From: Candidatus Opimibacter skivensis
GTDB taxonomy: Bacteria; Bacteroidota; Bacteroidia; Chitinophagales; Saprospiraceae
Assembly: GCA_016721905.1 (NCBI GenBank)
Contig: JADKHH010000007.1
Location: forward strand, 124,001-188,000
Length of the DNA: 64,000 nt
Direction: 5' to 3'
The notes beneath the pieces are model-generated. The model searched no databases and had not been told where the DNA came from. It was given only the letters and a program-made list of their open reading frames with translations. Made by a program: the position numbers and the translations under genes. The first letter of the stretch is position 1, and each line of letters opens with the position of its first letter. Positions 34,330 through 44,103 of this stretch are shown here, one piece after another.

Positions 34330-34674
34330 AAGGTTTAAGTACCTGCTGTTAAAAACAGCTGCACAGATAATACCCTGTGCATGATTTCTTTGATTTGAAG
34401 TACGCGGACGCAGGTATAACCTACGCCCAACATTGATTTTTTAAAAACTGCCTGCCGTTAAAAACGGCTACTATGTTTTTTGCCTGGTGCATGATTTCTT
34501 TGATTTGAAGTACGCGGACGCAGGTGCAACCTACGCCCAACTTTGATTTTTAAGTGAAGTGAGCGAGTACTCTGGAAGCTGGTAGCTGGCAGCTAAAAAC
34601 GGGATTGCCGCTGGCCTGGTGTCCTCACCACCAGCAGGCTATGCGTGGTTGTTGGTGGGGCACCAACAACGGCA
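34330..34674. repeat. Direct repeats and hairpin-family repeats
   Basis: Two copies of a roughly 107-bp unit (about 34335-34435 and 34443-34550) share CATGATTTCTTTGATTTGAA and GTACGCGGACGCAGG, each preceded by a hairpin of the type TGCTGTTAAAAACAGC. They are followed by AGCTGGTAGCTGGCAGCTAA words and a copy of the GTTGTTGGTG hairpin family that ends at the stop codon of the next gene. No gene is present. Confidence 0.75.
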
Positions 34675-35763
34675 TCACTTCACATTATAAAGAATGTCCT
34701 TTAGGTAAAACTTCCCATAAACGAAATCACCTTCTGGATAATGCCAGATAGCTTCTCCATAAGCAGGTACGTTGATGCCATGGAAGTTTTTATAATTACT
34801 CATCGGTGTTGAAAACCGGAGACGTTGTGGTTCAGGACCGGACAAGTCATAACGGTCATCTGAAATAAAATTGATCAGCTGTCCTTTTTCATTGAAATAG
34901 AGTTGGGCTGAAACAGTGATTCCTTTGTTAGTGAAGATAACGATGACTGACTGACTGTCCTTTTCTTCCCATTGGATACGAGGATCAATCAGGGATGCCG
35001 GTGCCATGATGCACATGTCATTGAGCATCGTGACTGTCTCCGCCTTATTCATCACTTCGCCTTCGTGGTGTACTACCGGAAATATTGAAAAGAGCTTAAC
35101 CGTCATTTGTGCTACACCATCCTTGTAGGGATGGTAACCGGGCACGCCGAAGCCTTTCATTTTGGCGCGCATAAAAAAGAACCGGTTGGGGATATCAAAT
35201 GTGTTGTATTGTTCGGAGCGAAACGGAAACCAATCCTTGCCTCTACCGCGCATCTCTCCGTCAAATTCAATCTTTATATTTTTCAGTTTGGGTGTATTGA
35301 CCACGCCTGCATACCTGAGGTACTTTTGAACGAGTGGTGGCAGATGTTGCAGATCTGCATCCGTGATCAGATCCTGTTCGGCTGGTACTGCTTTAGAAAG
35401 TGCTTCATGAACATCCACTCTGTAACTCCTGTAGAACTTCCAGTCTGCATAACCGATGATCGCTGCACAAAGGATGAGCACATTGAGGAACGTACCAACC
35501 TTTGCATCCTGCCAGTTACCCAAGATCAGAAACTGTGACAGGATGACTGCCACGATGGCGAGCATCCACCACCAGTCCTTCTTGATGAGGATACCTGCTG
35601 CTACGAAAAGAAAAAGGAGTGCAGCCTGAAACCAGAAGATTCCAGTTGATCTGGAAATAGGCTGTGTCAGCTCGGTGACTGTAAGGAGGTTAAACGCCTT
35701 GGCGAAACCCAGGAAGTGGATCAGGCCGTGGATCACCACAGCAAATATCAGTGCAAGTCTCAT
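34675..35763 (-). CDS. DUF6544-family membrane protein
   Basis: A 362-residue protein. Four membrane segments lie in the first 115 residues (LALIFAVVIHGLIHFLGFA, IFWFQAALLFLFVAAGILI, WMLAIVAVILSQFLIL, GTFLNVLILCAAIIGYA). A soluble domain follows, with LQHLPPLVQKYLRYAGVV, IKIEFDGEMRGRGKDWFPF and AIWHYPEGDFVYGKFYLKD. The LPP-x-VQ-x-YLRYAG and SEQ motifs are those of DUF6544. No biochemical function is known. The gene upstream (35790-36362) is 26 bp away on the same strand, so the two are probably co-transcribed. Confidence 0.75.
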   Translation of the reverse strand: MRLALIFAVVIHGLIHFLGFAKAFNLLTVTELTQPISRSTGIFWFQAALLFLFVAAGILIKKDWWWMLAIVAVILSQFLILGNWQDAKVGTFLNVLILCAAIIGYADWKFYRSYRVDVHEALSKAVPAEQDLITDADLQHLPPLVQKYLRYAGVVNTPKLKNIKIEFDGEMRGRGKDWFPFRSEQYNTFDIPNRFFFMRAKMKGFGVPGYHPYKDGVAQMTVKLFSIFPVVHHEGEVMNKAETVTMLNDMCIMAPASLIDPRIQWEEKDSQSVIVIFTNKGITVSAQLYFNEKGQLINFISDDRYDLSGPEPQRLRFSTPMSNYKNFHGINVPAYGEAIWHYPEGDFVYGKFYLKDILYNVK

Positions 35764-35789
35764 GAATCTAAAAGTACAACTATGCGGAC

Positions 35790-36362
35790 CTACTTTTTCG
35801 CATTTTGCGTGCGGTAGGCTAAAATGTATTGCACGATTTCCTTGACAGAGGCCAGTTTTTGTTCTACGATCTCGGGATGATGGATGTTGGGTTTACCATT
35901 GACGATATCAGCTACTTCCGGATCGAGCAGGCCATAGGTATAAAAGACACTGATCAAAACCTTGTCCATCGCAAACACTTCTTCGAGGGTAAGGACATAC
36001 TTCAGTACATTTTCCCTTTGATCGATATCGCTGTAATAGATATTGATCAGATACCAGAACGCTATTTTATACTGCATCTGCTTAAACAGTGCATTAGCTG
36101 CAGTCCAATCATATGTCTGCGGATATATCAAAAGCCGGTATGCCGAATCACTGGCCACCCTTCTCGTTTCTTCGGTGATATAGATAGAGTCTCCTTCGAC
36201 TTTGACACCAACCTCATACAGGTTATCCAGCCATTTACGATACTCCGCTTCCTGCTCGTGTGTAACGCCAAACATCGCCAGTGTATCAATTTGTCCTACC
36301 CCATCCATTCCCTGTGCTACCAGGAAAATGGTGAAGAATAAATATTTCATCAATCTGTTCAT
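35790..36362 (-). CDS. Exported protein of unknown function
   Basis: A 190-residue protein with a signal peptide (MKYLFFTIFLVAQGMDGVGQ, from the Met at position 5). The mature part is helical and charged (THEQEAEYRKWLDNLYEVGV, IYITEETRRVASDSAYRLL, LKYVLTLEEVFAMDKVLI). No known motif, metal site or TPR consensus was recognised, though the repeated helices could be TPR-like. Located 26 bp upstream of the DUF6544 gene in the same direction. Probably periplasmic or secreted. Confidence 0.65.
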   Translation of the reverse strand: MNRLMKYLFFTIFLVAQGMDGVGQIDTLAMFGVTHEQEAEYRKWLDNLYEVGVKVEGDSIYITEETRRVASDSAYRLLIYPQTYDWTAANALFKQMQYKIAFWYLINIYYSDIDQRENVLKYVLTLEEVFAMDKVLISVFYTYGLLDPEVADIVNGKPNIHHPEIVEQKLASVKEIVQYILAYRTQNAKK

Positions 36363-36402
36363 AAACGTGATGTAAAAATGGATTGCATTAATTCTTAAAA
36401 CT

Positions 36403-36431
36403 TTGGAGGGTTACTCATGGCAACCCTCCAA
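36403..36431 (-). terminator. Probable terminator after the fibre-protein gene
   Basis: A perfect 10-bp stem TTGGAGGGTT/AACCCTCCAA with a 9-nt loop lies 120 bp past the end of the minus-strand gene 36555-39238. A short T-rich stretch follows on the minus strand. Confidence 0.6.
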
Positions 36432-36554
36432 TACTTAGTCCTGTGATCCGATTTGCTGATGTTTTGTTTTCGTCATGCATGCCTACCCGGATCAGATAGT
36501 TACTTAACAGGACTTACCTGGCTACATGCCTGATGATGATTTATGGTTATCGTT

Positions 36555-39238
36555 TTAGTCCTTCTGTTTTGGTTCGATACTTTTTCCCATCTTATCAGAT
36601 ACCTCATAGAATCCAGGTAATGCACTGATGATCACTTCCATCTTGGATTCAAGTTGTTTCACCCGGGATTCAAGTTCGGAGACTTGAGTCCTGCTGGATT
36701 GTAAGTCAGCCTGGTTGTCCTGAAGTACTTTGAGGAACTGTCCATTGTCTACACCAATTACTGTATTGATCATTTTAGGACCTGCTTTCAGATTGGTATC
36801 CCACGCACGGCCAACTACAAGCAATGCCTGCTGCTGTGTAAGTTGAGCAGGGCTCACAGCTACTCCATAACCCGGAGTGTAGGTATTGCCAACGATATAA
36901 TCACCTGAACTTACAGGGCCTTGAACTTTCACGGGAATCTGACCCATGAATGCAATCTTATTGCCCGTACCTTCCATACCCGCCTTTGGTGTATTTCCCA
37001 ATACAATCGGGTTGCTGGATACCGCCATGACCTGCTCAGCCTTTGACAAGTCTTTGGTGATTTTACCTGCCATGACACCGACGATATCTCCTTCGGTGAT
37101 CACCTCGGAAGGATTGATGCGCTCAAGCCACTCTGCATAGTCACCATTACCGGAAGCATATTCTACACCAAGTGAATTATAAGCATCAGCTATATTGGTA
37201 AATTCAGAAATAGCTCCAACGATGCCGCCGACAAAATCAATACCTACGACAGAGGCAAGGATACCTACGATATAAGTTCCGCTGAAAAAATTCACTTGCC
37301 AGTCCGATACGGATTGGGCGCGTATAGAACCTAGTTCGCGGTTGTCAACATCCTTGAAACTGATAAACTGATTTTCATTATCGAGCGAATTGTCAACATC
37401 TACAAAACTAATGACCGGCAATGTAAAGCTCGGGAGATCATCGCAAATCGGTATCTGTGGAATCGCCGGTAATTCAAATGAAGGAATAGAAGGAATCACC
37501 AGGATATTTGCCGGTAATGCAGGAGCGATAGTCCAGAAAGGACCAGGCAAATCATCATCATCAACACATACATCGCATACATCGTTGATGACACCGTAGG
37601 GTGAAAAACCAGCCGGGAGTCCGAGACCTGAATTAATTTCCTGCCCGATATCAATTGGAAGACCCAGGGCATCATTGATAGGACCTGAAATATTTAAAGG
37701 CAGACCGATGCTTTCGTTCAATTGCTCTGTGAGCAGGTTGACGAGATTACAAGCTGTGCCGGCAATATAAGCTGATGGAATAAAATTGAGCAGATCCAGT
37801 GGATCAAAATCTTCAGATCCATCAATCCATCCGTTAATAGTGGCAATAGCATCATCGAAAAACTCTGCGCCCGGGCTGGTGAGATGGAGATAATCACTTC
37901 CATTCCATGCAGGGTGCGTCTTTCCAAGTTTTATTTCAAGGCCATCACCTGTGCCAGCGTCCGCATTATCAATTCTGGCCAGAAATCCGGTGTTAGTTCC
38001 TTTCACACCCAATGTACCTCCTACATTCAGGTTCTTGCCTATACCTACTCCACCATCTACGATCAAAGCTCCATTGGTCGTATTCGTAGATTGTGTCAGG
38101 TCTGTGATGTGCACTATGCCTCCAAAGGTTGTGGAACCTCCAAAATTGGCACTTCCACCCACGTATAGATTTTTCTCAATACCAACACCGCCTTCAACGA
38201 CGAGGGCGCCGATGTCTTTAGATATGGACTGTGTGATATTGGTGATCGTGGTGATCCCTGATACCCCAAGTGTATTATTAATGGTTGTGGCGCCCTGAAC
38301 ATTGAGCGTGCTTGCCAGATTCGTTGCATCGCCAACATTTAGACGCCTGGCAATACCCACTCCTCCATCCACGACAAGCGCTCCATTGCCGGTTGTAGTT
38401 GATTGTGTCATATTGGTCACTCGCGCAAGGCCATCTACATTGAGAGAACTATTGAGTTCAGTATGATCATCAACGGTGAGCGTTCCAGTCAGATAAGTGC
38501 TGCTTTGTTTTGCAACCGTAAAATTTCCGTAGTTGATGGTCTGTCCGGGAATATTATTAGCATTATGTGGGTTGGTTATGGTGTCCGTGTTGAGGTAGAC
38601 ATTTTCCTGACATCGAGATCCCTTCCGACTCTGAGGCTGTTGACCATATTGATGTCACCTGACTGGAGGACGCGCATTCTTTCGATGTCGTTGGTCACAA
38701 TCACCAAATCTGCCAGGTCATTGGTACCCAGTTTGTCCCGGGCCGGATTCGTATTCGCGTTACCGGTCAGGCTCCATATTTTAGTATAGGGATCACCTGG
38801 ACTTCTGTCCCCGGCATTTCCGATGATTTCATTTGCGGTAGCCGCATGGAATGCATAAGGCACTGATAACATTCTGCTATCGGATATAGTAATGAAATCC
38901 GTTTCATCATCTGTCTGGACGGCTACTTCCATCCAAACTTCTGCACTGCTCCAGGGTATGGTTTCAAAACTTCCCTTGAAACTTATTCCCTCTCCGATGG
39001 ATAACGAGAAAAGCCCGAATTCGTTGGTGTACACTTTATGGATTTCCACGTACGCAACATCCCGTTGGACAGGATCACTGTAGAGGCTTATCTTTAATTG
39101 TATGAACTGATTGGCCATGACCTGGCCTTTGAGGTCACGGGCTACAGCCTGGTATTTCATACCCTGTGGGACACTCTGGCCCTGACTATCCAGGGCGATC
39201 AGCAAGAATGCGAAAAAAAGTGGTGTGAAAAGTTTCAT
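36555..39238 (-). pseudogene. Long secreted fibre-like protein with peptidase-G2-like C-terminal region, one-base frameshift
   Basis: The frame from 39238 stops at 38576 after 220 residues; the frame from about 38610 to 36555 carries on without a gap in the protein motif pattern. Adding one A in the AAAA run (minus strand, 38602-38605) joins them into one protein of 894 residues. The N-terminal part has signal peptide MKLFTPLFFAFLLIALDSQG and GMKYQAVARDLKGQVM. The central part has repeated GALVVDGGVGIARRLNVG-type units. The C-terminal part has YAEWLERINPSEVITEGDIV and AFMGQIPVKVQGPVSSGDYI, like peptidase-G2/intramolecular-chaperone tails, and ends in a coiled coil (QVSELESRVKQLESKM). It is probably a trimeric surface fibre. 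The break may be an assembly error. Confidence 0.8.
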
Positions 39239-39261
39239 GATTGTATGAATTTGGGTGAGGG

Positions 39262-39786
39262 TTATCTGATTTTTACGACTTTAAAAACAGTGACAGTGCC
39301 GTCATCTGTAGCGATGAAATGGATGAAATACAATCCGGGCGCAAGGTCAGTCACGTCGATTTGAGTATTACCATCCTGTGTATTCAATGTCCTGTCGGAG
39401 AGCAAAGCACCGTTTGCATCCCGCACCTGGCAGTAGAGTTGTTCCTCTGTGTTTGATACAAATCGAATCGTGAGTTCTGTGGCTACCGGATTTGGTGAGA
39501 TCGTGATCAAGGTTTGTTTCTCGTGATCACTGTCGGTCCTGATGGGTGGATAGACCATCTCTACTTGTTCAACCTGGAGTGTGGGTTGATGAAAGCCCTC
39601 AGTGTAACTTCTTGGTTGTCCGATCAGCCCCTCTACTGCTAATTCGCCCAGCGTCCATTCAAGCTGCAATTTGCCGGAAGTTCCGACACCTCCGTTGCTT
39701 GATAAGACCACTGGCGTAAGTTGCTGTGAAGAGAGATGATGCAGAAAGGAAAAGCCACAGAAAAAAGGGATAAGCCAAATTTTCAT
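39262..39786 (-). CDS. Small T9SS-sorted protein paired with the fibre gene
   Basis: The start is at 39786 (MKIWLIPFFCGFSFLHHLSS, signal peptide); an upstream ATG gives no signal. The roughly 174-residue protein has a short N-terminal domain (SSNGGVGTSGKLQLEWTLGE, YTEGFHQPTLQV) and a type A sorting domain (ISPNPVATELTIRF, NTQIDVTDLAPGLYFIHF, VTVFKVVKIR). Such small proteins are common just upstream of VGIG fibre proteins in Bacteroidota and may help to export or anchor them. It lies 23 bp upstream of the fibre gene, so co-transcription is likely. Confidence 0.85.
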   Translation of the reverse strand: MKIWLIPFFCGFSFLHHLSSQQLTPVVLSSNGGVGTSGKLQLEWTLGELAVEGLIGQPRSYTEGFHQPTLQVEQVEMVYPPIRTDSDHEKQTLITISPNPVATELTIRFVSNTEEQLYCQVRDANGALLSDRTLNTQDGNTQIDVTDLAPGLYFIHFIATDDGTVTVFKVVKIR

Positions 39787-40165
39787 GTTGATTGGGTTTG
39801 GTGTGAAACAAATAATATAAGGCTGCAGGATTTTACTCCCGGCCATAAACCTACCGGGCTGAAGAATAGCATCTGTGCACGAAATACTATTCTTTGCCTT
39901 TTGAGGTTTGTCTGAAATAAAGATAATGTCTTATACCCAATAACCCTTTATAAAAGTCAGAAAACTGAGTAAACGGTAGTCATGTCATTTAAGTGTACTC
40001 ATGGCCCTTGCCGTATGACACCTGATATCGCTATCAAACAGCAAACAGAACCCAGCAGTGCGGAAACAATTAATATCAGTCATCCCACTTAAACAGCCCC
40101 CTGAATAAAGAAATGCCCAAAAAGGTTATTTTTACCCGCTTGTAACTTTTACCATTCGTTTACTT
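39787..40165. other. Divergent intergenic region, no gene seen
   Basis: About 380 bp separate divergent genes. A -7-like TATCTTTA (minus strand, near 39920) differs from TAnnTTTG at one base. No repeat or RNA was recognised. Confidence 0.45.
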
Positions 40166-41053
40166 ATGTCGCATACCGATACCATTGACTGGAAGGGGAT
40201 CTTCTCCATACAATCTGTCCTGTTTACCATGGGGGCTGTGCTATGCATGACATTTGCACTAAAAGGATTCCTGCTGCCCAAAGGATTCCTGGACGGCGGG
40301 GTCACCGGTATCTCGATCCTGCTCTATAAAAAGCTGGAAGTACCGGTTGGCATTTCCCTGATCCTGTTTAATATTCCCTTTGTCGTCGTCGGGTACAGGA
40401 AAATCGGAAAATCATTTGCTGTCCAGACCACCTTTGCGATCATCCTGCTCAACCTTTGTTTCTATCTGATACCCTTTCAAGGGATTCAAACGGAAGACAA
40501 ACTGCTGGTCGCGTTGTTTGGTGGTTTTTTTGTAGGTCTCGCGATTGGCCTGGCCATCAAAGGTGGTGGTGTATTAGATGGGATGGAAGTCGTAGCGGAT
40601 TATACCCACAAGAAATCAGGGTTTTCGACCAGTGAAATTGTCATGTTGTTTAACACGACCTTGTTTATCATCGCCGCGATCTTTTTAAGTACCGAGCAGG
40701 CGATGTATTCGATTGTCACGTATTTCACGGCAATGAAAATATCGGACTATGTCGTTGATGGATTTGAAGAATACACCGCGCTGTCCGTCATCTCCGGCAA
40801 GCACGAGATGATCAAGAGTATCATCGTCAATGATTTCAACAAGGCGATATCCGTCTACAAAGGAGAACGGGGCTATCTGCCGACAAGCTTTGATGTCAAG
40901 CATGACACAGATATCGTCATGACAATCGTCACCCGTCTTGAAATCCACCGGATGCGCCTCGCCATCCTCGAAGCAGACCCAAACGCATTTATATTTATAC
41001 AGAGTATCAAGGAAGTCACAGGAGGGATCATCAAACGAAAAGTTAAACACTGA
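40166..41053 (+). CDS. YitT-family membrane protein (DUF161/DUF2179)
   Basis: A 295-residue protein. Five or six membrane helices include FTMGAVLCMTFALKGFLLPK, GGVTGISILLYKKLEVPVG, ISLILFNIPFVVVGY and VALFGGFFVGLAIGLAIKGG; the GGVTGIS motif is typical of the family. The C-terminal cytoplasmic DUF2179 domain has EEYTALSVISGKHEMIKSII and TIVTRLEIHRMRLAILEADP. YitT proteins are found in most bacteria and their function is not known. The next gene starts 3 bp after the stop, so the two form an operon. Confidence 0.9.
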   Translation: MSHTDTIDWKGIFSIQSVLFTMGAVLCMTFALKGFLLPKGFLDGGVTGISILLYKKLEVPVGISLILFNIPFVVVGYRKIGKSFAVQTTFAIILLNLCFYLIPFQGIQTEDKLLVALFGGFFVGLAIGLAIKGGGVLDGMEVVADYTHKKSGFSTSEIVMLFNTTLFIIAAIFLSTEQAMYSIVTYFTAMKISDYVVDGFEEYTALSVISGKHEMIKSIIVNDFNKAISVYKGERGYLPTSFDVKHDTDIVMTIVTRLEIHRMRLAILEADPNAFIFIQSIKEVTGGIIKRKVKH

Positions 41054-41056
41054 GAC

Positions 41057-41637
41057 ATGAGTATATACCAGGACCTCCATGACGACGTATTTGCCATCTT
41101 AAAAAATAAACTTCCTTCCTATCTCACTTATCACTCTCCTGCGCATACGGCGCATGTGATCGAAATGGCTGAATATATCTGCCGCCAGGAAAATATCGAT
41201 GGCCGCGAATTGTACCTCGTCAAGATTGCCGCTTTTTTCATGACATCGGCTTCATCCGTCAGACCCACCACCACGAAGAGATCGGTTGTGAAATGTGTGC
41301 TGAAAAACTAACAAAGCATTTTTTTACAGCCGAAGAGATCAGCAGCGTATGTGGTATGATCATGGCAACCAAAATACCGCAGCAACCAAAAACCTTACTC
41401 GAAAAAATAGTGGCGGATGCCGACCTCGAATATCTTGGCACGGATCAATTCTATCCCATCAGCACCAACCTGCTTCAAGAATTCAGACACTATGATCCTC
41501 AATTGACCGTAGAACGATTTAATGAGATCCAAATCAATTTTATGCGGCGGCATCATTTTCATACGGACTACTGCATTGCCAACCGGGCCGAAAGGAAGCA
41601 GCAGCATTTGGAGGAGCTTTTAGCTTCTATGAAGTAG
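41057..41637 (+). pseudogene. HD-domain phosphohydrolase-like protein, one-base frameshift
   Basis: The frame from 41057 gives 84 residues (YHSPAHTAHVIEMAEYICRQ, first HD-domain part), then breaks after ALK-type residues at the T run 41233-41238. Adding one T (TTTTTT to TTTTTTT) restores AAFFHDIGFIRQTHHHEEIG and connects to the second frame (ending at 41637) into about 193 residues. The HD motif FHD and the downstream His and Asp residues (ADADLEYLGTDQFYP) are then all present. Such HD domains are metal-dependent phosphohydrolases, for example for nucleotides. It follows the yitT-like gene by 3 bp. The indel lies in a homopolymer, so an assembly error is as likely as decay. Confidence 0.8.
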
Positions 41638-41639
41638 CA

Positions 41640-41900
41640 AGGAGCTAGGAGCAAGGGGCAAGGGGGCTGTCTGGAAAGAGACTTCCATAAATTCAATACC
41701 CAATACCCAACAAGGAAGTAAAAGTGGGAAGTATTTGTCTGGAGACAGATTGCACTTTGATTCAATTACCAAATCGCATAGTGCATAGGGCAGAGGGACT
41801 GTCAGGAGACAGATTATGCAATAATGCAATAATTCAATATCCAATACTTCGACTTCCTTTAGACTTGCATTCGCAAGCAAAAAGATCATATGATCATAAT
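41640..41900. repeat. Short-word repeats upstream of the IS110 element
   Basis: Between the HD gene and the IS110 element, word repeats of the type GAGCAAGGGGCAAGGGGGC, CAATACCCAATACCCAACAA and TGTCTGGAGACAGATT recur. The same words occur at 43.3-43.6 kb on the other side of the element. No gene is supported. Confidence 0.55.
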
Positions 41901-41976
41901 CATCATACGTTTTCTTTTTTGGCTACCTTTTTTCTTTTGTGGATTACACACGAATTTTGTGGATAACTAAAGTTGA

Positions 41977-42155
41977 AGCCGGGAGTGGCACTAAAGTTCG
42001 ACGTTGAGGTTAGAAACCTATTGAGCGTTTTATTCCATTCCCGGCCTTCTAAGGAAACATCAAATAGAAAATTGGGACTCCAAGCCCGTTAGTAAGGTAT
42101 TGATTGTCCTTAGAGTTTCAACTCTAGCTTTTAATTAACTTCTTAATTCAAAGTT
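41977..42155 (+). ncRNA. Candidate bridge RNA (left-end non-coding RNA) of the IS110 element
   Basis: The 179 bp before the transposase are non-coding but structured. There is a long-range stem GAAGCCGGGAGTGG (41977-41990) with CCATTCCCGGCCTTC (42036-42050, one bulge and one mismatch) enclosing AGGTT/AACCT, and a later hairpin TAGAGT/ACTCTA with tetraloop (42112-42127). Many IS110-family elements code a bridge (seek) RNA in this position; its loops pair with donor and target DNA. The position, length and folding fit. Loop pairing could not be tested here, so this is a candidate only. Confidence 0.4.
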
Positions 42156-43158
42156 ATGGAAACTAAACTATTTATGGGATGTGACATTGCCCAAGACACG
42201 TTTGCCTTTTGCCTACGTGACCAATCAAAAGTTGTTTGCCAAGGAGAGGTTAGCAATTCGAAGAAGGCCATCCAGGCATGGCTTAAAGAACTTAAGCAGA
42301 TTTATGTGGATTTATCCAGTGTCATTTTTTGCCTGGAGCATACCGGGATCTATGGGATGATTCTGATGCGCACGCTTTATACCCGATCATTGATTGTGTG
42401 TGTTGAAGGTGCCTCAAATATCAAATTATCACTTGGTTTGCAGCGAGGGAAGAATGATCGGTGGACGCTCGACGGATTGCTGAATATGCTATGCGCTATA
42501 CCGATCGGCTTAAACAATGGAAACCAAAGCGGGAGGTTTTGGAAAGATTGCAGCTCCTCAATGGGATGCGCTCCAGATTGGTAAAAGCCCTCAAGGTGCT
42601 TAATAGTCACACCAAGGAAGCTGGAAGGTTCCTCGGCAAGAATGAGTATATGCTGCTTAAAAAAGGGACCCAGGATTCGATAAACGCTATAGAGTCAAAT
42701 ATTAAAAAGGCAGACAAGAGATTGAAGCTTTGATAAAGAGTGATGAAAACCTTAAAGACAAATGATTTGGTCACTTCTGTAGCTAGTATTGGCATGGTCA
42801 CTTGGCAATATTGGTAAAAACAAATGAATTTCAAGACTTTAGAGAAGCTAAGAAGTTCGCTTGTACCTCGGGACTGGCCCCGTTCGAGCATACCTCAGGC
42901 AAAAGTGTGAGAGGTAAAACACGAGTTAGCCATCGGGCTCACAAGGACTTAAAAACTCTTCTGCATATGTGCGCGCTGGGAGCCATCAGCAGAAAAGGTG
43001 AGTTGCAAGATTTCTACCAGAGAAAGGTGGGTCAGGGAAAGAATAAAATGTCAGTCATAAATGCAGTCAGAAACAAGCTGATTCACCGGGTCTTTGCAGT
43101 GGTCCGAGATGGGGTTATGTATCAAAAAAATTATCAATACAATTTGGTTATGTCATAG
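42156..43158 (+). pseudogene. IS110-family transposase, interrupted by several indels
   Basis: Joining three frames gives one IS110 transposase. The N-terminal RuvC-like DEDD part has MGCDIAQDTFAFCL, FCLEHTGIYG and KLSLGLQRGKNDR followed, in the next frame, by VDARRIAEYAMRYTD. The C-terminal Tnp20 part has ACTSGLAPFEHTSGKSVRGK and RVSHRAHKDLKTLLHMCALG, with the conserved serine region. Frame breaks are near 42460 (GG for GGG), 42717 (one G lost), 42760 (A run) and 42811 (TT for TTT). Several breaks lie in homopolymers, so the element may be intact in reality or recently decayed. IS110 enzymes make RNA-guided recombination without terminal inverted repeats. Confidence 0.85.
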
Positions 43159-43320
43159 AAAACGCTCAGTACAAGTAGGCATCAAGGAAGTAAAAGTGAG
43201 AAGGCCATGTTTTACGGAAATAAAGCATCATCACTTCGCCTGCAATCAACTTGTGTTGCATTTGAAAACATGCCTCTCCGGGGTTCACATGCGGTAGGTT
43301 GCGTAAAGGGTGACACAGGG

Positions 43321-43650
43321 GGCGGGGGCGAAATCAACAAGGAATAACCAACAAGGAAGGAGTGAGAAGTGAAGAGTGAAAAGTGAAGAGTGAAAAGTGA
43401 TGCTTCGACCTGCTGAGGCTCATCCCTGTGCTACAGCTCAGCAACCAAGTGAAAAGTGGATTGTCTGGAGACAGATCCATCGAATGATCAATACCCAATA
43501 GCCAACAAGGAAGGAGAAGTGAAAAGTGAAGAGTGAAAAGTGGATTATCGGGATACAGAATTTTCAGGAAATCAACAAGGAAGGAAAAACGAATGCTCTG
43601 GAAGCTGGAAACTGGTAGCTTATTTCTGAAAGCTGATAGCTGATAGCTCA
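43321..43650. repeat. Short-word repeats downstream of the IS110 element
   Basis: No gene is supported between about 43159 and 43654. From 43330 on, words such as GTGAAAAGTGAAGAGTG, GGAAACTGGTAGC and GTCTGGAGACAGATC repeat. The block TGCTTCGACCTGCTGAGGCT, then CATCCCTGTGCTACAGCTCA, resembles the block at 31966-32000 (GACTTGCTCTCGCTCAGCCC, TGTCCTACAGCTCA). Confidence 0.6.
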
Positions 43651-43654
43651 AAAT

Positions 43655-44020
43655 TTACCTCACCAGCGTAAGTGTCTCCGCGGTGCCGCCCCTATTCATA
43701 TTCATGACGAGGCTGTCAGAAGTCAGCTTTTCGATCCTGACCATCATCTTGATCCCTCCATCCGGCGTAGTGATCAGTTCATCCCGGCTGACAAAATATT
43801 TACCTTTCTCTTCCATGTCGGTGTATCTGTAAGTGTAGGTACCGTCATCCTGAAATGAGAAAAAGGTGGAAGTGGCGTCATAATCGGCAGTCTGGCCTTC
43901 GATGAGCCATTGAGCACCCTTCCATTCGCCTAAGAGCATTTTCTTATCGATAGCGTGCTGGCAGGCGACGATGCTGAATGCCACTGAAAGAATCAACAAC
44001 ATGGATCTGATAGATTTCAT
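43655..44020 (-). CDS. Lipocalin-like lipoprotein
   Basis: A 121-residue lipoprotein with lipobox FSIVACQ (Cys about 20). The mature part starts LLGEWKGAQWLIEG and follows with TFFSFQDDGTYTYRYTDMEE and KYFVSRDELITTP. This is the pattern of small lipocalin-like envelope proteins (LGTW-type start, then a strand with F-DG-Y). The ligand is unknown. The gene ends 4 bp past a repeat and stands alone between short-word repeats and the YqhA gene. Confidence 0.75.
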   Translation of the reverse strand: MKSIRSMLLILSVAFSIVACQHAIDKKMLLGEWKGAQWLIEGQTADYDATSTFFSFQDDGTYTYRYTDMEEKGKYFVSRDELITTPDGGIKMMVRIEKLTSDSLVMNMNRGGTAETLTLVR

Positions 44021-44103
44021 AACAGGATATTTTAATATGGAAATGGCTTATTTCGTAAATGCACGATAAAGGTAACTAAGGGATCTCATCATCCATCTAC
44101 ATT

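Larger units (their letters stand above)
41977..43320 (+). mobile_element. IS110-family insertion element, approximate extent
   Basis: The element comprises the structured left region and the interrupted transposase; the right end is uncertain. Inverted repeats are not expected for this subgroup. The limit at about 43320 is set by the GGTTCACATGCGGTAGGTTG region and the change to short-word repeats at 43.33 kb. Exact ends need a comparison with an empty site. Confidence 0.4.

Noticed and set aside
38595..38612. Programmed -1 frameshift at GGAAAATG in the fibre gene
   Set aside because: No X-XXY-YYZ heptamer or downstream stem was seen, and single-base losses in homopolymers affect other genes too; an indel is simpler.
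41960..41968. Single TGTGGATAA (DnaA-box match) before the IS110 element
   Set aside because: A single 9-bp match with a degenerate position is expected by chance; no partner box is nearby.
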